A stretch of DNA of 64,000 nucleotides, taken from Plasmopara viticola (taxonomy: Eukaryota > Oomycota > Peronosporomycetes > Peronosporales > Peronosporaceae). Shown one piece after another: positions 1 through 11,628 of this stretch. Location of the stretch: NCBI GenBank assembly GCA_001695595.3, contig MBPM02000154.1:1-64000 (forward strand), read 5' to 3'. Both the position numbers and the translations under genes were made by a program. Numbering within the stretch: position 1 is the stretch's first letter; the number at the start of each line of letters is the position of its first letter. Under the pieces are notes generated by a model. The model was not told the DNA's origin, made no database searches, and saw nothing but the letters and a program-made list of their open reading frames with translations.

Positions 1-2144
1 TCCACCACTTGGCACATGCATCGAAGATTTCATGGCGGTTGAATGGTAGAGGCATATTCATGACACGCTTCCACTTTGTAACAAAAGTTGTGTCTTCTGT
101 CGGGTACGTAGCTGATAATACGCGGTAAATTGCGTGCAGTTGCGCAATTTTAGCGATGATGCGGTGGTCATCTGCCATTTTAAGGGACAACGCACTGTTG
201 AAAGCCATCGGACGTTGAGTTGCCGGCTTCATCACAAGGTCTGGATCTGTTGCATTATCAAGTAGCTTGACCATGCCATCGACCTTTTCGTCTGCAAGCA
301 CAAGGCGATCTGGCAGCGTATTAAGCAGCGCAGTATTTTCATCATTAATCATTGCCTCGGTGACTTCTAGGATCGACGAAGCCTTTGCAGCATTTTTAAA
401 TCTTGTGTGGTGTTTTTCCATGAAAAATACCGACTCCTTTGCGGTGGCCATCCCCGTAGGACGTGCCATGGGTACTAGTACAATCTGCTTGCGCACGCCA
501 AACTTCTTGCTTGCCGTGACGTCTTGAAGCTCAAGATCGACTTCCATGTTTTGCAGGACCTCAAAGTAGTTTTTAGTCGCGATTCCGTCGAGTGATTGCG
601 GCTGCTTTTTGGTAAGAAGATTCAAAAGGTCACTATCTCCGCGGCTCCGCTTCTTGGTGTTGAAGACGGTTGAGAATCCGTCTGAGCTTTCCCCGTTTGT
701 AAGGTACATCGTTGGCTTCTTCATACTGCTTTCGAGACTACGGGGTGGGGAAATTTTTCCGCTCGACCCCTCAAACGTTGCAACTGACAGAATATCGTCG
801 GTGCAGCTTAGGGGGCTTGCAAGTCGATTGCAGTTAGGCGGTAAACTATGCTGAGCTTCTTGCTGAAGCTTCTTATCATTTTTCGTTGTGGACTCCTGTA
901 CTGCACGCTGCAGCGAGGTTATCGGCTGGGACTTAGAAGTGGCTGGTTTTGGGTTCGTTTGATGCTGCTGTTTCGCTGCAACAAGTGCCGTGACAGGCTG
1001 CAGTGGTGGTGACCCGGTTGGAGTGGCTGGGCGTCGATAGATGTCGTCACTCGTGCGCAGGTCGATGAAGTGATGCGAACGATAGCCGAAAGGCAAACGC
1101 TCCTAAGGATATTGAGGGTTCTTTCCGTGCACGGGGTGCAACTTGTTGTCGAACTGGAGCTGGTCACACACTGATCCATTCACAATAAGGGACCTGGGCA
1201 TGTCGTGGTAAGGAAGTATACTCTCCAGGTTGCTGACGTTATACCAGTTGCAAGGTTTTCTTCACGGAAGGTATCGTACACCGGTTTACAGCCCATCAAG
1301 AACAAGCGGTGCAGCATTGCGTCCGTTTTCGTGTCCGAGTCAACATTCGAAATATCGACATAGTACTTGCCACCTAGCACGTCGAATTTTCTTAAACATG
1401 ATACACCCCCTAGAATGTTTACTTTTGTGCGCTCGAGAGCGATGCAGGCGTTCTTCGACTTTACCTTAATTCGAAGATTGCCGCCAGGAAGTTTGGACAC
1501 TTGGCCAATCTCGAATTTGCTGGACAGGTGCTTAAGTGCTTTGTTGCCGTGATGCTTGCCTGTAAGCGATGCCATAATCTTCTGAAGCGGTGTTTTTGCA
1601 AACATGCGTCCGGTATCGATTACCATATCGTACTTGGCACGAGGTAGGGTATATGGTCGCGCCTGCTCCATGTGAGAGGCGATGAATGACCAGTCCCGCC
1701 AGCAGCGTACTGACGTTCGATTGCTTCAATGTCGCAGGCGAGTGGCTTGGGCGTTTTCACACGCCGACGCGCAGCGTTAGCGTCTTCGGTGCTCCGACGA
1801 ATGGTTTCTTGCTGCGCAAGTAAGCTAGCCATGGTCGGACGCATGTCTTCATCTGGTGGGGGCGAGACATTTTTGACGCCTGACTGAGGGGAGAGAATCG
1901 ATTCACTGTCCGGACCACCAGGTGCACTTGACTCAGCGAACGCGTCCGAGGTGGAAGCATTAAGTTTCGGCGGCGTGACCGTAGCCGCGCCGTCAGTTGA
2001 ACTGGATGTCAGAGGCAACTCTTTATCGAGTCCCTTCTCCAATTGATGGTTACTTACAGTAAGTAACAACGCAGACGGGACAGATTTGACGTTTTCAAAA
2101 GATTCTTTGCGAAACGCGCGGGTAGAAATGTCAGGGCTGTCCAT
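1..2144 (-). pseudogene. LINE ORF1, partial and frameshifted
   Basis: The ATG at 2144 starts a protein matching ORF1 at 47337. The first frame runs to 1620, with a Ser/Thr/Pro-rich, probably disordered N-terminus. A 1-nt deletion near 1690 (against the right copy) shifts the frame to the block at 1671-1180, which carries the conserved VIDTGR...TWRVYF region. Another 1-nt loss near 1190 shifts it again, and remnants continue to the window edge. By position it should be the ORF1 nucleic-acid-binding protein that packages LINE RNA, but I see no CCHC knuckle and assign no fold. It is non-functional as read unless the indels are sequence errors. Confidence 0.8.
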
Positions 2145-2228
2145 TGCAAAAGAACGAAGGGTAGAAAAGGTGGTTGAAAGGGGGTACTTCCTATGATTTG
2201 ACTTGCGTAGTAGGGCAAATTGGGAAGT
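1..2228 (-). mobile_element. LINE (non-LTR) element, 5' part, cut by left window edge
   Basis: This is the 5' 2.2 kb of the LINE seen in fuller form at 47253-55070, in opposite orientation; it corresponds to about 47253-49478 of that copy. Its 5' end lies directly against base 1 of the + strand tRNA at 2229, as at 47252/47253. It holds the 5' leader and most of ORF1; the rest lies outside the window. It differs from the right copy by scattered substitutions and 1-nt indels. The alignment with the right copy is read by eye. Confidence 0.85.
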
Positions 2229-2301
2229 GGTCGGATAGCTCAGTTGGTATAGCACAGTGCTAATAACGCTGCGGTCCAGGGTTCGAGCCCCTGTATGACC
2301 A
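2229..2301 (+). tRNA. tRNA-Ile(AAT), array-edge variant
   Basis: The first unit starts GGTCGGATAGCTCAGTTGG. The T6 to G change mispairs with A67, and A22 differs, so function is doubtful. It directly abuts the LINE 5' end at 2228. The same variant ends the opposite array at 47180-47252. Confidence 0.75.
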
Positions 2302-2738
2302 TGATTTGGGTCTCAACGGCCGTAATTTACCGTCAAGTTGCTTCTTTACCGTCTCGGCTTATTTTCATTGCGGTGTATATTGTCATATAACTCCGAGCAC
2401 ACCCGAATGTCAGAGTCTTGCTGCAAACAAGAAAATATCAAAAGCAGACGATATTGCTTCATGCATACTGACTTGTCTCTTCGCAATTATAAAGCGTCAT
2501 GCAGCTGTCTGGGGGATGTGTGAACATACAAGTAATTAAAATTTTGCCTTATAGAATCGATGAATTCATTTCGTGTTAAGCTATCGCAAAGATTGACTGG
2601 AATGAGAAATTAGTCGGCGATAGCGAATAAAATTAACATCGGTGTGCTCGTATGCATTGATCCGTTATTGTATGCATGGTTTGCAATAGTAAACGGGTTT
2701 CGTGTTTGTAAGTATTGAGCAAGGTAGTTATGGTGAGC

Positions 2739-2810
2739 GGTCGTATAGCTCAGTCGGTAGAGCACAGTGCTAAAACGCTGCGGTCCAGGGTTCGAGCCCC
2801 TGTATGACCA
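2739..2810 (+). pseudogene. tRNA-Ile copy with anticodon-loop deletion
   Basis: One T is missing from the anticodon loop, giving a 6-nt loop without a clean AAT. It is either a pseudogene or a consensus error. L spacer. Confidence 0.7.
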
Positions 2811-3246
2811 TGATTTGGGTCTCAACGGCCGGAATTTACCGTCAAGTTGCTCTTTACCGTTCGGCTTATTTTTGTCGGTGTGTATTGTCATATACTGCTG
2901 AGCATACCGAATGTCAGAGTCTTGCTGCAAACAAGAAAATATCAAAAACAAACGATATTGCTTCATGCATACCGGACTTGTCTCTTCGCAATTATAAAGC
3001 GTCATGCAGCTGTCTGGGGGATGTGTGAACATACAAGTAATTAAAAACTTTGCCTTGATAGAATCGATGAATTCATTTCGTGTTAAGCTATCGCAAAGAT
3101 TGACTGGAATGAGAAATTAGTCGGCAGATAGCGAATAAAATTAACATCGGTGTGCTCGTATGCATTGATCCGTTATTGTATGCATGGTTTGCAATAGTAA
3201 ACGGGTTTCGTGTTTGTAAGTATTGAGCAAGGTAGTTATGGTGAGC

Positions 3247-3319
3247 GGTCGTATAGCTCAGTCGGTAGAGCACAGTGCTAATAACGCTGCGGTCCAGGGT
3301 TCGAGCCCCTGTATGACCA
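3247..3319 (+). tRNA. tRNA-Ile(AAT)
   Basis: Intact 73 nt including discriminator A; L spacer. Confidence 0.95.
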
Positions 3320-3668
3320 TGATTTGGGTCTCAACGGCCGGAATTTACCGTCAAGTTGCTTCTTTGCTTCTCGGCTTATTTTTATTGCGGTGTGTATTGT
3401 CACATACTGCTGAGCACACCTGAATGTCAGAGTCTTGCTGCAAACAAGAAAATATCAAAAACAAACGATATTGCTTCATGCATACCGGACTTGTCTCTTC
3501 GCAATTATAAAGCGTCATGCAGCTGTCTGGGGGATGTGTGAACATACAAGTAATTAAAAACTTTGCCTTGATAGAATCGATGAATATTTCGTGTTAAGCT
3601 ATCGCAAAGATTGACTGGAATGAGAAATTAGTCGGCAGATAGCGAATAAAATTAACATCGGTGTGCTC

Positions 3669-3696
3669 GTATGCATTTATCCGTTATTGTATGCAT
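3669..3696 (+). promoter_or_regulatory. Upstream direct repeat GTATGCAT x2 (representative)
   Basis: Two GTATGCAT octamers start 89 and 69 bp upstream of the tRNA at 3758, 20 bp apart, and recur in almost every unit. A few units have lost one copy, for example near 21550 and 46830. The function is unknown; it could be an upstream Pol III element or only part of the homogenised spacer. Confidence 0.3.
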
Positions 3697-3764
3697 GGTT
3701 TGCAATAGTAAACGGGTTTCGTGTTTGTAAGTATTGAGCAAGGTAGTTATGGTGAGCGGTCGTA

Positions 3765-3776
3765 TAGCTCAGTCGG
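3765..3776 (+). promoter_or_regulatory. Pol III A box (representative)
   Basis: TAGCTCAGTCGG, tRNA nt 8-19, matches the eukaryotic internal A box and recurs in all intact copies. LINE and SINE insertions in the window break the tRNA at nt 16-18, inside this box. Confidence 0.85.
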
Positions 3777-3808
3777 TAGAGCACAGTGCTAATAACGCTG
3801 CGGTCCAG

Positions 3809-3819
3809 GGTTCGAGCCC
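3809..3819 (+). promoter_or_regulatory. Pol III B box (representative)
   Basis: GGTTCGAGCCC, tRNA nt 52-62, is a good B box and is invariant in nearly all copies. With the A box it should recruit TFIIIC. Confidence 0.85.
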
Positions 3820-3880
3820 CTGTATGACCATGATTTGGGTCTCAACGGCCGGAATTTACCGTCAAGTTGCCTCTTTACCG

Positions 3881-3895
3881 TTTTGGCTTATTTTT
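3881..3895 (+). terminator. Likely Pol III terminator (representative)
   Basis: The first run of four T lies 51 nt after the tRNA end, followed by a run of five T at +61. No T4 run is nearer, so the primary transcript would carry a trailer of about 50-60 nt. The same layout recurs in most units; the edge units at 2229 and 47180 keep only the second run. Confidence 0.5.
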
Positions 3896-4270
3896 ATTGC
3901 GGTGTTATTGTCATATACCGCTATGCACACCTGAATGTCAGAGTCTTGCTGCAAACAAGAAAATATCAAAAACAAACGATATTGCTTCATGCATACCGGA
4001 CTTGTCTCTTCGCAATTATAAAGCGTCATGCAGCTGTCTGGGGGATGTGTGAACATACAAGTAATTAAAAACTTTGCCTTGATAGAATCGATGAATTCAT
4101 TTCGTGTTAAGCTATCGCAAAGATTGACTGGAATGAGAAATTAGTCGGCAGATAGCGAATAAAATTAACATCGGTGTGCTCGTATGCATTGATCCGTTAT
4201 TGTATGCATGGTTTGCAATAGTAAACGGGTTTCGTGTTTGTAAGTATTGAGCAAGGTAGTTATGGTGAGC

Positions 4271-4343
4271 GGTCGTATAGCTCAGTCGGTAGAGCACAGT
4301 GCTAATAACGCTGCGGTCCAGGGTTCGAGCCCCTGTATGACCA
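4271..4343 (+). tRNA. tRNA-Ile(AAT)
   Basis: Intact; L spacer. Confidence 0.95.
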
Positions 4344-4783
4344 TGATTTGGGTCTCAACGGCCGGAATTTACCGTCAAGTTGCCTCTTTACCGTTTTGGC
4401 TTATTTTTATTGCGGTGTGTATTGTCATATACCGCTAGCACACCTGAATGTCAGAGTCTTGCTGCAAACAAGAAAATATCAAAAACAAACGATATTGCTT
4501 CATGCATACCGGACTTGTCTCTTCGCAATTATAAAGCGTCATGCAGCTGTCTGGGGGATGTGTGAACATACAAGTAATTAAAAACTTTGCCTTGATAGAA
4601 TCGATGAATTCATTTCGTGTTAAGCTATCGCAAAGATTGACTGGAATGAGAAATTAGTCGGCAGATAGCGAATAAAATTAACATCGGTGTGCTCGTATGC
4701 ATTGATCCGTTATTGTATGCATGGTTTGCAATAGTAAACGGGTTTCGTGTTTGTAAGTATTGAGCAAGGTAGTTATGGTGAGC

Positions 4784-4856
4784 GGTCGTATAGCTCAGTC
4801 GGTAGAGCACAGTGCTAATAACGCTGCGGTCCAGGGTTCGAGCCCCTGTATGACCA
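4784..4856 (+). tRNA. tRNA-Ile(AAT)
   Basis: Intact; S spacer. Confidence 0.95.
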
Positions 4857-5271
4857 TGATTTGGGTCTCAACGGCCGGAATTTACCGTCAAGTTGCCTCT
4901 TTACCGTTTTGGCTTATTTTTATTGCTGTGTATATTAAAATATAACTCCGAGCACACCCGAACAAGAAAATATCAAAAGCAAACGATGTTGTTTCATGCA
5001 TACGGTCTTGTGTCTTCGCAACTTCAAAGCGTCATGCATCTGTTGGGGGGTGTGAACATACAAGTATTAAAAACTATGCCTTGATAGAATCGATGAATTC
5101 ATTTCGTGTTAAGCTATCGCAAGATTGACTGGAATGAGAAATTAATCGGCAGATAGCGAATAAAATTAACATCGGTGTGCTCGTATGCATTGATCCGTTA
5201 TTGTATGCATGGTTTGCAATAGTAAACGGGTTTCGTGTTTGTAAGTATTGAGCAAGGTAGTTATGGTGAGC

Positions 5272-5344
5272 GGTCGTATAGCTCAGTCGGTAGAGCACAG
5301 TGCTAATAACGCTGCGGTCCAGGGTTCGAGCCCCTGTATGACCA
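5272..5344 (+). tRNA. tRNA-Ile(AAT)
   Basis: Intact; L spacer. Confidence 0.95.
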
Positions 5345-5785
5345 TGATTTGGGTCTCAACGGCCGGAATTTACCGTCAAGTTGCCTCTTTACCGTTTTGG
5401 CTTATTTTTATTGCGGTGTGTATTGTCATATACCGCTGAGCACACCTGAATGTCAGAGTCTTGCTGCAAACAAGAAAATATCAAAAACAAACGATATTGC
5501 TTCATGCATACCGGACTTGTCTCTTCGCAATTATAAAGCGTCATGCAGCTGTCTGGGGGATGTGTGAACATACAAGTAATTAAAAACTTTGCCTTGATAG
5601 AATCGATGAATTCATTTCGTGTTAAGCTATCGCAAAGATTGACTGGAATGAGAAATTAGTCGGCAGATAGCGAATAAAATTAACATCGGTGTGCTCGTAT
5701 GCATTGATCCGTTATTGTATGCATGGTTTGCAATAGTAAACGGGTTTCGTGTTTGTAAGTATTGAGCAAGGTAGTTATGGTGAGC

Positions 5786-5858
5786 GGTCGTATAGCTCAG
5801 TCGGTAGAGCACAGTGCTAATAACGCTGCGGTCCAGGGTTCGAGCCCCTGTATGACCA
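5786..5858 (+). tRNA. tRNA-Ile(AAT)
   Basis: Intact; S spacer. Confidence 0.95.
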
Positions 5859-6271
5859 TGATTTGGGTCTCAACGGCCGGAATTTACCGTCAAGTTGCCT
5901 CTTTACCGTTTTGGCTTATTTTTATTGCTGTGTATATTAAAATATAACCCGAGCACACCTGAACAAGAAAATATCAAAAACAAACGATATTGTTCATGCA
6001 TACGGTCTTGTGTCTTCGCAATTAAAGCGTCATGCATTGTCTGGGGGATGTGTGAACATACAAGTATTAAAAACTATGCCTTGATAGAATCGATGAATTC
6101 ATTTCGTGTTAAGCTATCGCAAAGATTGACTGGAATGAGAAATTAGTCGGCAGATAGCGAATAAAATTAATATCGGTGTGCTCGTATGCATTTATCCGTT
6201 ATTGTATGCATGGTTTGCAATAGTAAACGGGTTTCGTGTTTGTAAGTATTGAGCAAGGTAGTATGGTGAGC

Positions 6272-6344
6272 GGTCGTATAGCTCAGTCGGTAGAGCACAG
6301 TGCTAATAACGCTGCGGTCCAGGGTTCGAGCCCCTGTATGACCA
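6272..6344 (+). tRNA. tRNA-Ile(AAT)
   Basis: Intact; 1-nt deletion just upstream; S spacer. Confidence 0.95.
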
Positions 6345-6761
6345 TGATTTGGGTCTCAACGGCCGGAATTTACCGTCAAGTTGCCTCTTTACCGTTTTGG
6401 CTTATTTTTATTGCTGTGTATATTAAAATATAACTCCGAGCACACCCGAACAAGAAAATATCAAAAGCAAACGATGTTGTTTCATGCATACGGTCTTGTG
6501 TCTTCGCAACTTAAAGCGTCATGCATCTGTTGGGGGATGTGTGAACATACAAGTATTAAAAACTATGCCTTGATAGAATCGATGAATTCATTTCGTGTTA
6601 AGCTATCGCAGAGATTGACTGGAATGAGAAATTAATCGGCAGATAGCGAATAAAATTAATATCGGTGTGCTCGTATGCATTTATCCGTTATTGTATGCAT
6701 GGTTTGCAATAGTAAACGGGTTTCGTGTTTGTAAGTATTGAGCAAGGTAGTTATGGTGAGC

Positions 6762-6834
6762 GGTCGTATAGCTCAGTCGGTAGAGCACAGTGCTAATAAC
6801 GCTGCGGTCCAGGGTTCGAGCCCCTGTATGACCA
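6762..6834 (+). tRNA. tRNA-Ile(AAT)
   Basis: Intact; L spacer. Confidence 0.95.
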
Positions 6835-7275
6835 TGATTTGGGTCTCAACGGCCGGAATTTACCGTCAAGTTGCCTCTTTACCGTTTTGGCTTATTTTTA
6901 TTGCGGTGTGTATTGTCATATACCGCTGAGCACACCTGAATGTCAGAGTCTTGCTGCAAACAAGAAAATATCAAAAACAAACGATATTGCTTCATGCATA
7001 CCGGACTTGTCTCTTCGCAATTATAAAGCGTCATGCAGCTGTCTGGGGGATGTGTGAACATACAAGTAATTAAAAACTTTGCCTTGATAGAATCGATGAA
7101 TTCATTTCGTGTTAAGCTATCGCAAAGATTGACTGGAATGAGAAATTAGTCGGCAGATAGCGAATAAAATTAACATCGGTGTGCTCGTATGCATTGATCC
7201 GTTATTGTATGCATGGTTTGCAATAGTAAACGGGTTTCGTGTTTGTAAGTATTGAGCAAGGTAGTTATGGTGAGC

Positions 7276-7347
7276 GGTCGTATAGCTCAGTCGGTAGAGC
7301 ACAGTGCTAATAACGCTGCGGTCCAGGTTCGAGCCCCTGTATGACCA
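7276..7347 (+). pseudogene. tRNA-Ile copy with T-stem deletion
   Basis: One G of the T-stem GGG run is missing (72 nt), removing a base pair and damaging the B box. Pseudogene or consensus error. L spacer. Confidence 0.65.
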
Positions 7348-7786
7348 TGATTTGGGTCTCAACGGCCGGAATTTACCGTCAAGTTGCCTCTTTACCGTTT
7401 TGGCTTATTTTTATTGCGGTGTGTATTGTCATATACCGCTATGCACACCTGAATGTCAGAGTCTTGCTGCAAACAAGAAAATATCAAAAACAAACGATAT
7501 TGCTTCATGCATACCGGACTTGTCTCTTCGCAATTATAAAGCGTCATGCAGCTGTCTGGGGGATGTGTGAACATACAAGTAATTAAAAACTTTGCCTTGA
7601 TAGAATCGATGAATTCATTTCGTGTAAGCTATCGCAAAGATTGACTGGAATGAGAAATTAGTCGGCAGATAGCGAATAAAATTAACATCGGTGTGCTCGT
7701 ATGCATTGATCCGTTATTGTATGCATGGTTTGCAATAGTAAACGGGTTTCGTGTTTGTAAGTATTGAGCAAGGTAGTATGGTGAGC

Positions 7787-7859
7787 GGTCGTATAGCTCA
7801 GTCGGTAGAGCACAGTGCTAATAACGCTGCGGTCCAGGGTTCGAGCCCCTGTATGACCA
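7787..7859 (+). tRNA. tRNA-Ile(AAT)
   Basis: Intact; 1-nt deletion just upstream; S spacer. Confidence 0.95.
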
Positions 7860-8277
7860 TGATTTGGGTCTCAACGGCCGGAATTTACCGTCAAGTTGCC
7901 TCTTTACCGTTTTGGCTTATTTTCATTGCTGTGTATATTAAAATATAACTCCGAGCACACCCGAACAAGAAAATATCAAAAGCAAACGATGTTGTTTCAT
8001 GCATACGGTCTTGTGTCTTCGCAACTTCAAAGCGTCATGCATCTGTTGGGGGATTGTGAACATACAGGTTATTAAAAACTATGCCTTGATAGAATCGATG
8101 AATTCATTTCGTGTTAAGCTATCGCAAAGATTGACTGGAATGAGAAATTAATCGGCAGATAGCGAATAAAATTAATATCGGTGTGCTCGTATGCATTTAT
8201 CCGTTATTGTATGCATGGTTTGCAATAGTAAACGGGTTTCGTGTTTGTAAGTATTGAGCAAGGTAGCTATGGTGAGC

Positions 8278-8350
8278 GGTCGTATAGCTCAGTCGGTAGA
8301 GCAAAGTGCTAATAACGCTGCGGTCCAGGGTTCGAGCCCCTGTATGACCA
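8278..8350 (+). tRNA. tRNA-Ile(AAT), C27A variant
   Basis: C27 is A, breaking the first anticodon-stem pair with G43; otherwise intact. S spacer. Confidence 0.8.
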
Positions 8351-8770
8351 TGATTTGGGTCTCAACGGCCGGAATTTACCGTCAAGTTGCCTCTTTACCG
8401 TTTTGGCTTATTTTTATTGCTGTGTATATTAAAATATAACTCCGAGCACACCCGAACAAGAAAATATCAAAAGCAAACGATGTTGTTTCATGCATACGGT
8501 CTTGTGTCTTCGCAACTTGAACGCGTCATGCATCTGTTGGGGGGATGTGTGAACATACAAATTATTGAAAACTATGCCTTGATAGAATCGATGAATTCAT
8601 TTCGTGTTAAGCTATCGCAGAGATTGACTGGAATGAGAAATTAATCGGCAGATAGCGAATAAAATTAATATCGGTGTGCTCGAATGCATTTATCCGTTAT
8701 TGTATGCATGGTTTGCAATAGTAAACAGGTTTCGTGTTTGTAAGTATTGAGCAAGGTAGTTATGGTGAGC

Positions 8771-8843
8771 GGTCGTATAGCTCAGTCGGTAGAGCACAGT
8801 GCTAATAACGCTGCGGTCCAGGGTTCGAGCCCCTGTATGACCA
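8771..8843 (+). tRNA. tRNA-Ile(AAT)
   Basis: Intact; L spacer. Confidence 0.95.
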
Positions 8844-9284
8844 TGATTTGGGTCTCAACGGCCGGAATTTACCGTCAAGTTGCCTCTTTACCGTTTCGGC
8901 TTATTTTTATTGCGGTGTGTATTGTCATATACCGCTGAGCACACCTGAATGTCAGAGTCTTGCTGCAAACAAGAAAATATCAAAAACAAACGATATTGCT
9001 TCATGCATACCGGACTTGTCTCTTCGCAATTATAAAGCGTCATGCAGCTGTCTGGGGGATGTGTGAACATACAAGTAATTAAAAACTTTGCCTTGATAGA
9101 ATCGATGAATTCATTTCGTGTTAAGCTATCGCAAAGATTGACTGGAATGAGAAATTAGTCGGCAGATAGCGAATAAAATAAACATCGGTGTGCTCGTATG
9201 CATTGATCCGTTATTGTATGCATGATTTGCAATAGTAAACGGGTTTCGTGTTTGTAAGTATTGAGCAAGGTAGTTATGGTGAGT

Positions 9285-9357
9285 GGTCGTATAGCTCAGT
9301 CGGTAGAGCACAGTGCTAATAACGCTGCGGTCCAGGGTTCGAGCCCCTGTATGACCA
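9285..9357 (+). tRNA. tRNA-Ile(AAT)
   Basis: Intact; C to T two bases upstream (gagtgg); L spacer. Confidence 0.95.
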
Positions 9358-9794
9358 TGATTTGGTCTCAACGGCCGGAATTTACCGTCAAGTTGCCTCT
9401 TTACCGTTTTGGCTTATTTTCATTGCGGTGTGTATTGTCATATACCGCTGAGCACACCTGAATGTCAGAGTCTTGCTGCAAACAAGAAAATATCAAAAAC
9501 AAACGATATTGCTTCATGCATACCGGACTTGTCTTTCGCAATTATAAAGCGTCATGCAGCTGTCTGGGGGATGTGTGAACATACAAGTAATTAAAAACTT
9601 TGCCTTGATAGAATCGATGAATTCATTTCGTGTTAAGCTATCGCAAAGATTGACTGAATGAGAAATTAGTCGGCAGATAGCGAATAAAATTAACATCGGT
9701 GTGCTCGTATGCATTGATCCGTTATTGTATGCATGGTTTGCAATAGTAAACGGGTTTCGTGTTTGAAAAATTGAGCAAGGTAGTTATGGTGAGC

Positions 9795-9867
9795 GGTCGT
9801 ATAGCTCAGTCGGTAGAGCACAGTGCTAATAACGCTGCGGTCCAGGGTTCGAGCCCCTGTATGACCA
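9795..9867 (+). tRNA. tRNA-Ile(AAT), last + strand copy
   Basis: Intact. Its S spacer is cut after 86 bp by the LINE fragment at 9954. Confidence 0.95.
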
Positions 9868-9953
9868 TGATTTGGGTCTCAACGGCCGGAATTTACCGTC
9901 AAGTTGCCTCTTTACCGTTTTGGCTTATTTTTATTGCTGTGTATATTAAAATA

Positions 9954-11628
9954 AGCGCGGCCGTACGCATTGACCCGCGCGCGTTACGACATGGTCATTG
10001 ACACGGGTCGCACTTTCGCGAAGACTCCGCTACAGAAGATCATGGCGTCGCTGACTGGTTCGCACCACGGTGACGACGCGCTTGAGAACCTTTACGCGAG
10101 CATGCGATCGGCCAAGCGTCGAAGCTCCTGGCGGTAATTTACGCGTAAAGATCAAGACAAAGGAAGCCTGCCTCAAGCTTCAGCGCACAAAAGTGAACAT
10201 CTTGGGCGGTGTCTTCTTGTTCAAGGAGTTCGACGTCCTCGCAGGCAAGTACTTCCTCGACATTTCTAACGTCGATTCGGACACTAACACGGACGCGATC
10301 CTGCATCGGCTCTTCATCCTTGGGTGCAAGCCGATCTATGACACGTTCCGCGAGGTAAATATGGCTACCGCATCACTTCGGCGACGTGGCGAGTGTACTT
10401 CCTCTCGAACACGTGTCCACTACAGCTGATGGTGAACGGCTCGGTATGTGACCAGATCCTGTTCGACAACAAGCTGCACCCAGCTCACGGCAAGAGCGCA
10501 CCGTTTCAGTCCGAGCGTCTACCGTATGGTTATCGCTCGCTCCACGGCATCGACCTGCTCACAAGTGACGAAGTCTTCCCGCGTCCAGACCCCCGGCCGA
10601 GTCGCCGTCGTCGTCGTCACAGGCGTCGAAGCAACCCAAGAAACATCAACAAGCTATGCCAACGATCCCTACGCAAGCGGCGCCGAACGGCAAGCGAATG
10701 ACCTCGCTGCAGAAGGCAGTTGAGGAGTCCAAGAAGCGCAATGGGAAGCTCCAAAGCGGAGCTCCGCATGGCTCGCCTCCTGGCACGAACCAGCTCGCGA
10801 AGATTCCAAGCACCCAAGACGACGCTCTGTCGATCTCGACGTTCGAAGGATCCAACGGAAAAATTTCTCCCCTGGCAGTCCTAACGGCAAGACGAAAGCT
10901 CCGATCTTACTCTTGATGAATGGCAGCAACGCGGACGTATTCTCGACGGTCCAGAATAAAAAGCGGCGTAGACGCAGTGACATCGACTTCACTGCTTTGC
11001 TCACGAAGCAGCAACCGCAGCCCCTCGATGGCGTCGCCACTGCAAACTACTTCGAAGCACTGCAGTCTATGGAAGTCGATCTCGTGGTCAAAAACGCACC
11101 GCGAACAAGAAGCACGGCGTCCGCAAGCAGGTCGTGCCGACCAATGTGAAGCGTCCCGAGGCGGTGACGACCGCAGCGGAGTCGGCATTCTTCGTTGAGA
11201 AGTACCACACAAGGATCAAGAAGGCAGCTAAGGCGTCGCCGATACTTGAGGTGACCGAGTCGATGATCAACGATGAGAATACAGCACTGCTCAACATTCT
11301 CCCGGACCGTCTAACAGAAGCAGACGCAAAGGTTCCCAGTACGGTGAAGCTCATCGAGAACGCGACGAATCCCGACCACATCGTGAAGTCGGCCGCTGCT
11401 TGTCCGCTCGCGTTCAACAGCGCGCTATCGCTCGCGATGGATGGTGACGGCAACTCGATCGAGGAGCTCGCCCAGCTTCACGCGATCAACCGCGTGTTGT
11501 GCGCGACGTATCCTGACGAAGACATAAAATTTGTGACGAAGTGGAAGCGCGTCATGGGGATGTCGATGTTGCCGAAGCGTCAAGACATCTTCAAGGGGTG
11601 TGCCAAGTGGTGGACCCACACAGACGCG
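9954..11628 (+). mobile_element. LINE ORF1 fragment at the array strand switch
   Basis: A 1.67-kb internal piece of a GC-richer, diverged relative of the LINE. It covers ORF1 from about the position of 47811 to that of 49487 in the full copy. The left edge falls in an S spacer of the + array and the right edge in a spacer of the - array (tRNA transcription converges on the fragment from both sides). I find no target-site duplication, poly-A or LINE 5'/3' end, so it is better explained as a rearrangement product than as a simple insertion. Confidence 0.8.
9970..11628 (+). pseudogene. LINE ORF1 remnant (second subfamily)
   Basis: Pieces in several frames match ORF1. About 9970-10130 gives a YDMVIDTGR...LQKIMASLTG block, 10134-10429 a GGNLRVKIKTKE...VNILGG block, then shifted frames to 11628. 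The longest C-terminal block, 11134-11628, includes INDENTALLN and ends at KWWTHTD. At least four frame changes are needed. Protein identity to the full copy is high in the central domain and low in the Ser/Pro/Lys-rich linker near 10560-10900. The last residues translated from 11629 on are spacer. Confidence 0.75.

Larger units (their letters stand above)
3758..3830 (+). tRNA. tRNA-Ile(AAT)
   Basis: Intact 73 nt; L spacer. Used here as the reference unit for promoter and terminator positions. Confidence 0.95.
2229..9953 (+). repeat. Tandem tRNA-Ile(AAT) array, + strand block (16 copies)
   Basis: Sixteen head-to-tail units each contain one tRNA and about 415-440 bp of nearly identical spacer. 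The tRNA folds as a 7-bp acceptor (nt 1-7/66-72), D stem GCTC/GAGC, anticodon stem CAGTG/CGCTG, 7-nt loop CTAATAA (anticodon AAT, position 34 expected as inosine) and T stem CAGGG/CCCTG. It has no intron and no encoded CCA. L spacers contain a block beginning tgtcagagtcttgctgcaa; S spacers lack it and have a more AT-rich stretch. Units are about 513 bp (L) or 490 bp (S). Spacers hold no credible protein gene. The last unit is cut in its S spacer by the LINE fragment at 9954. Confidence 0.95.

Noticed and set aside
3223..3423. 61-66-aa ORFs of the MSKVVMVSGRIAQSVEHS type repeated in every unit
   Set aside because: They read through the tRNA gene and its flanks; their conservation is explained by tRNA and spacer homogenisation.
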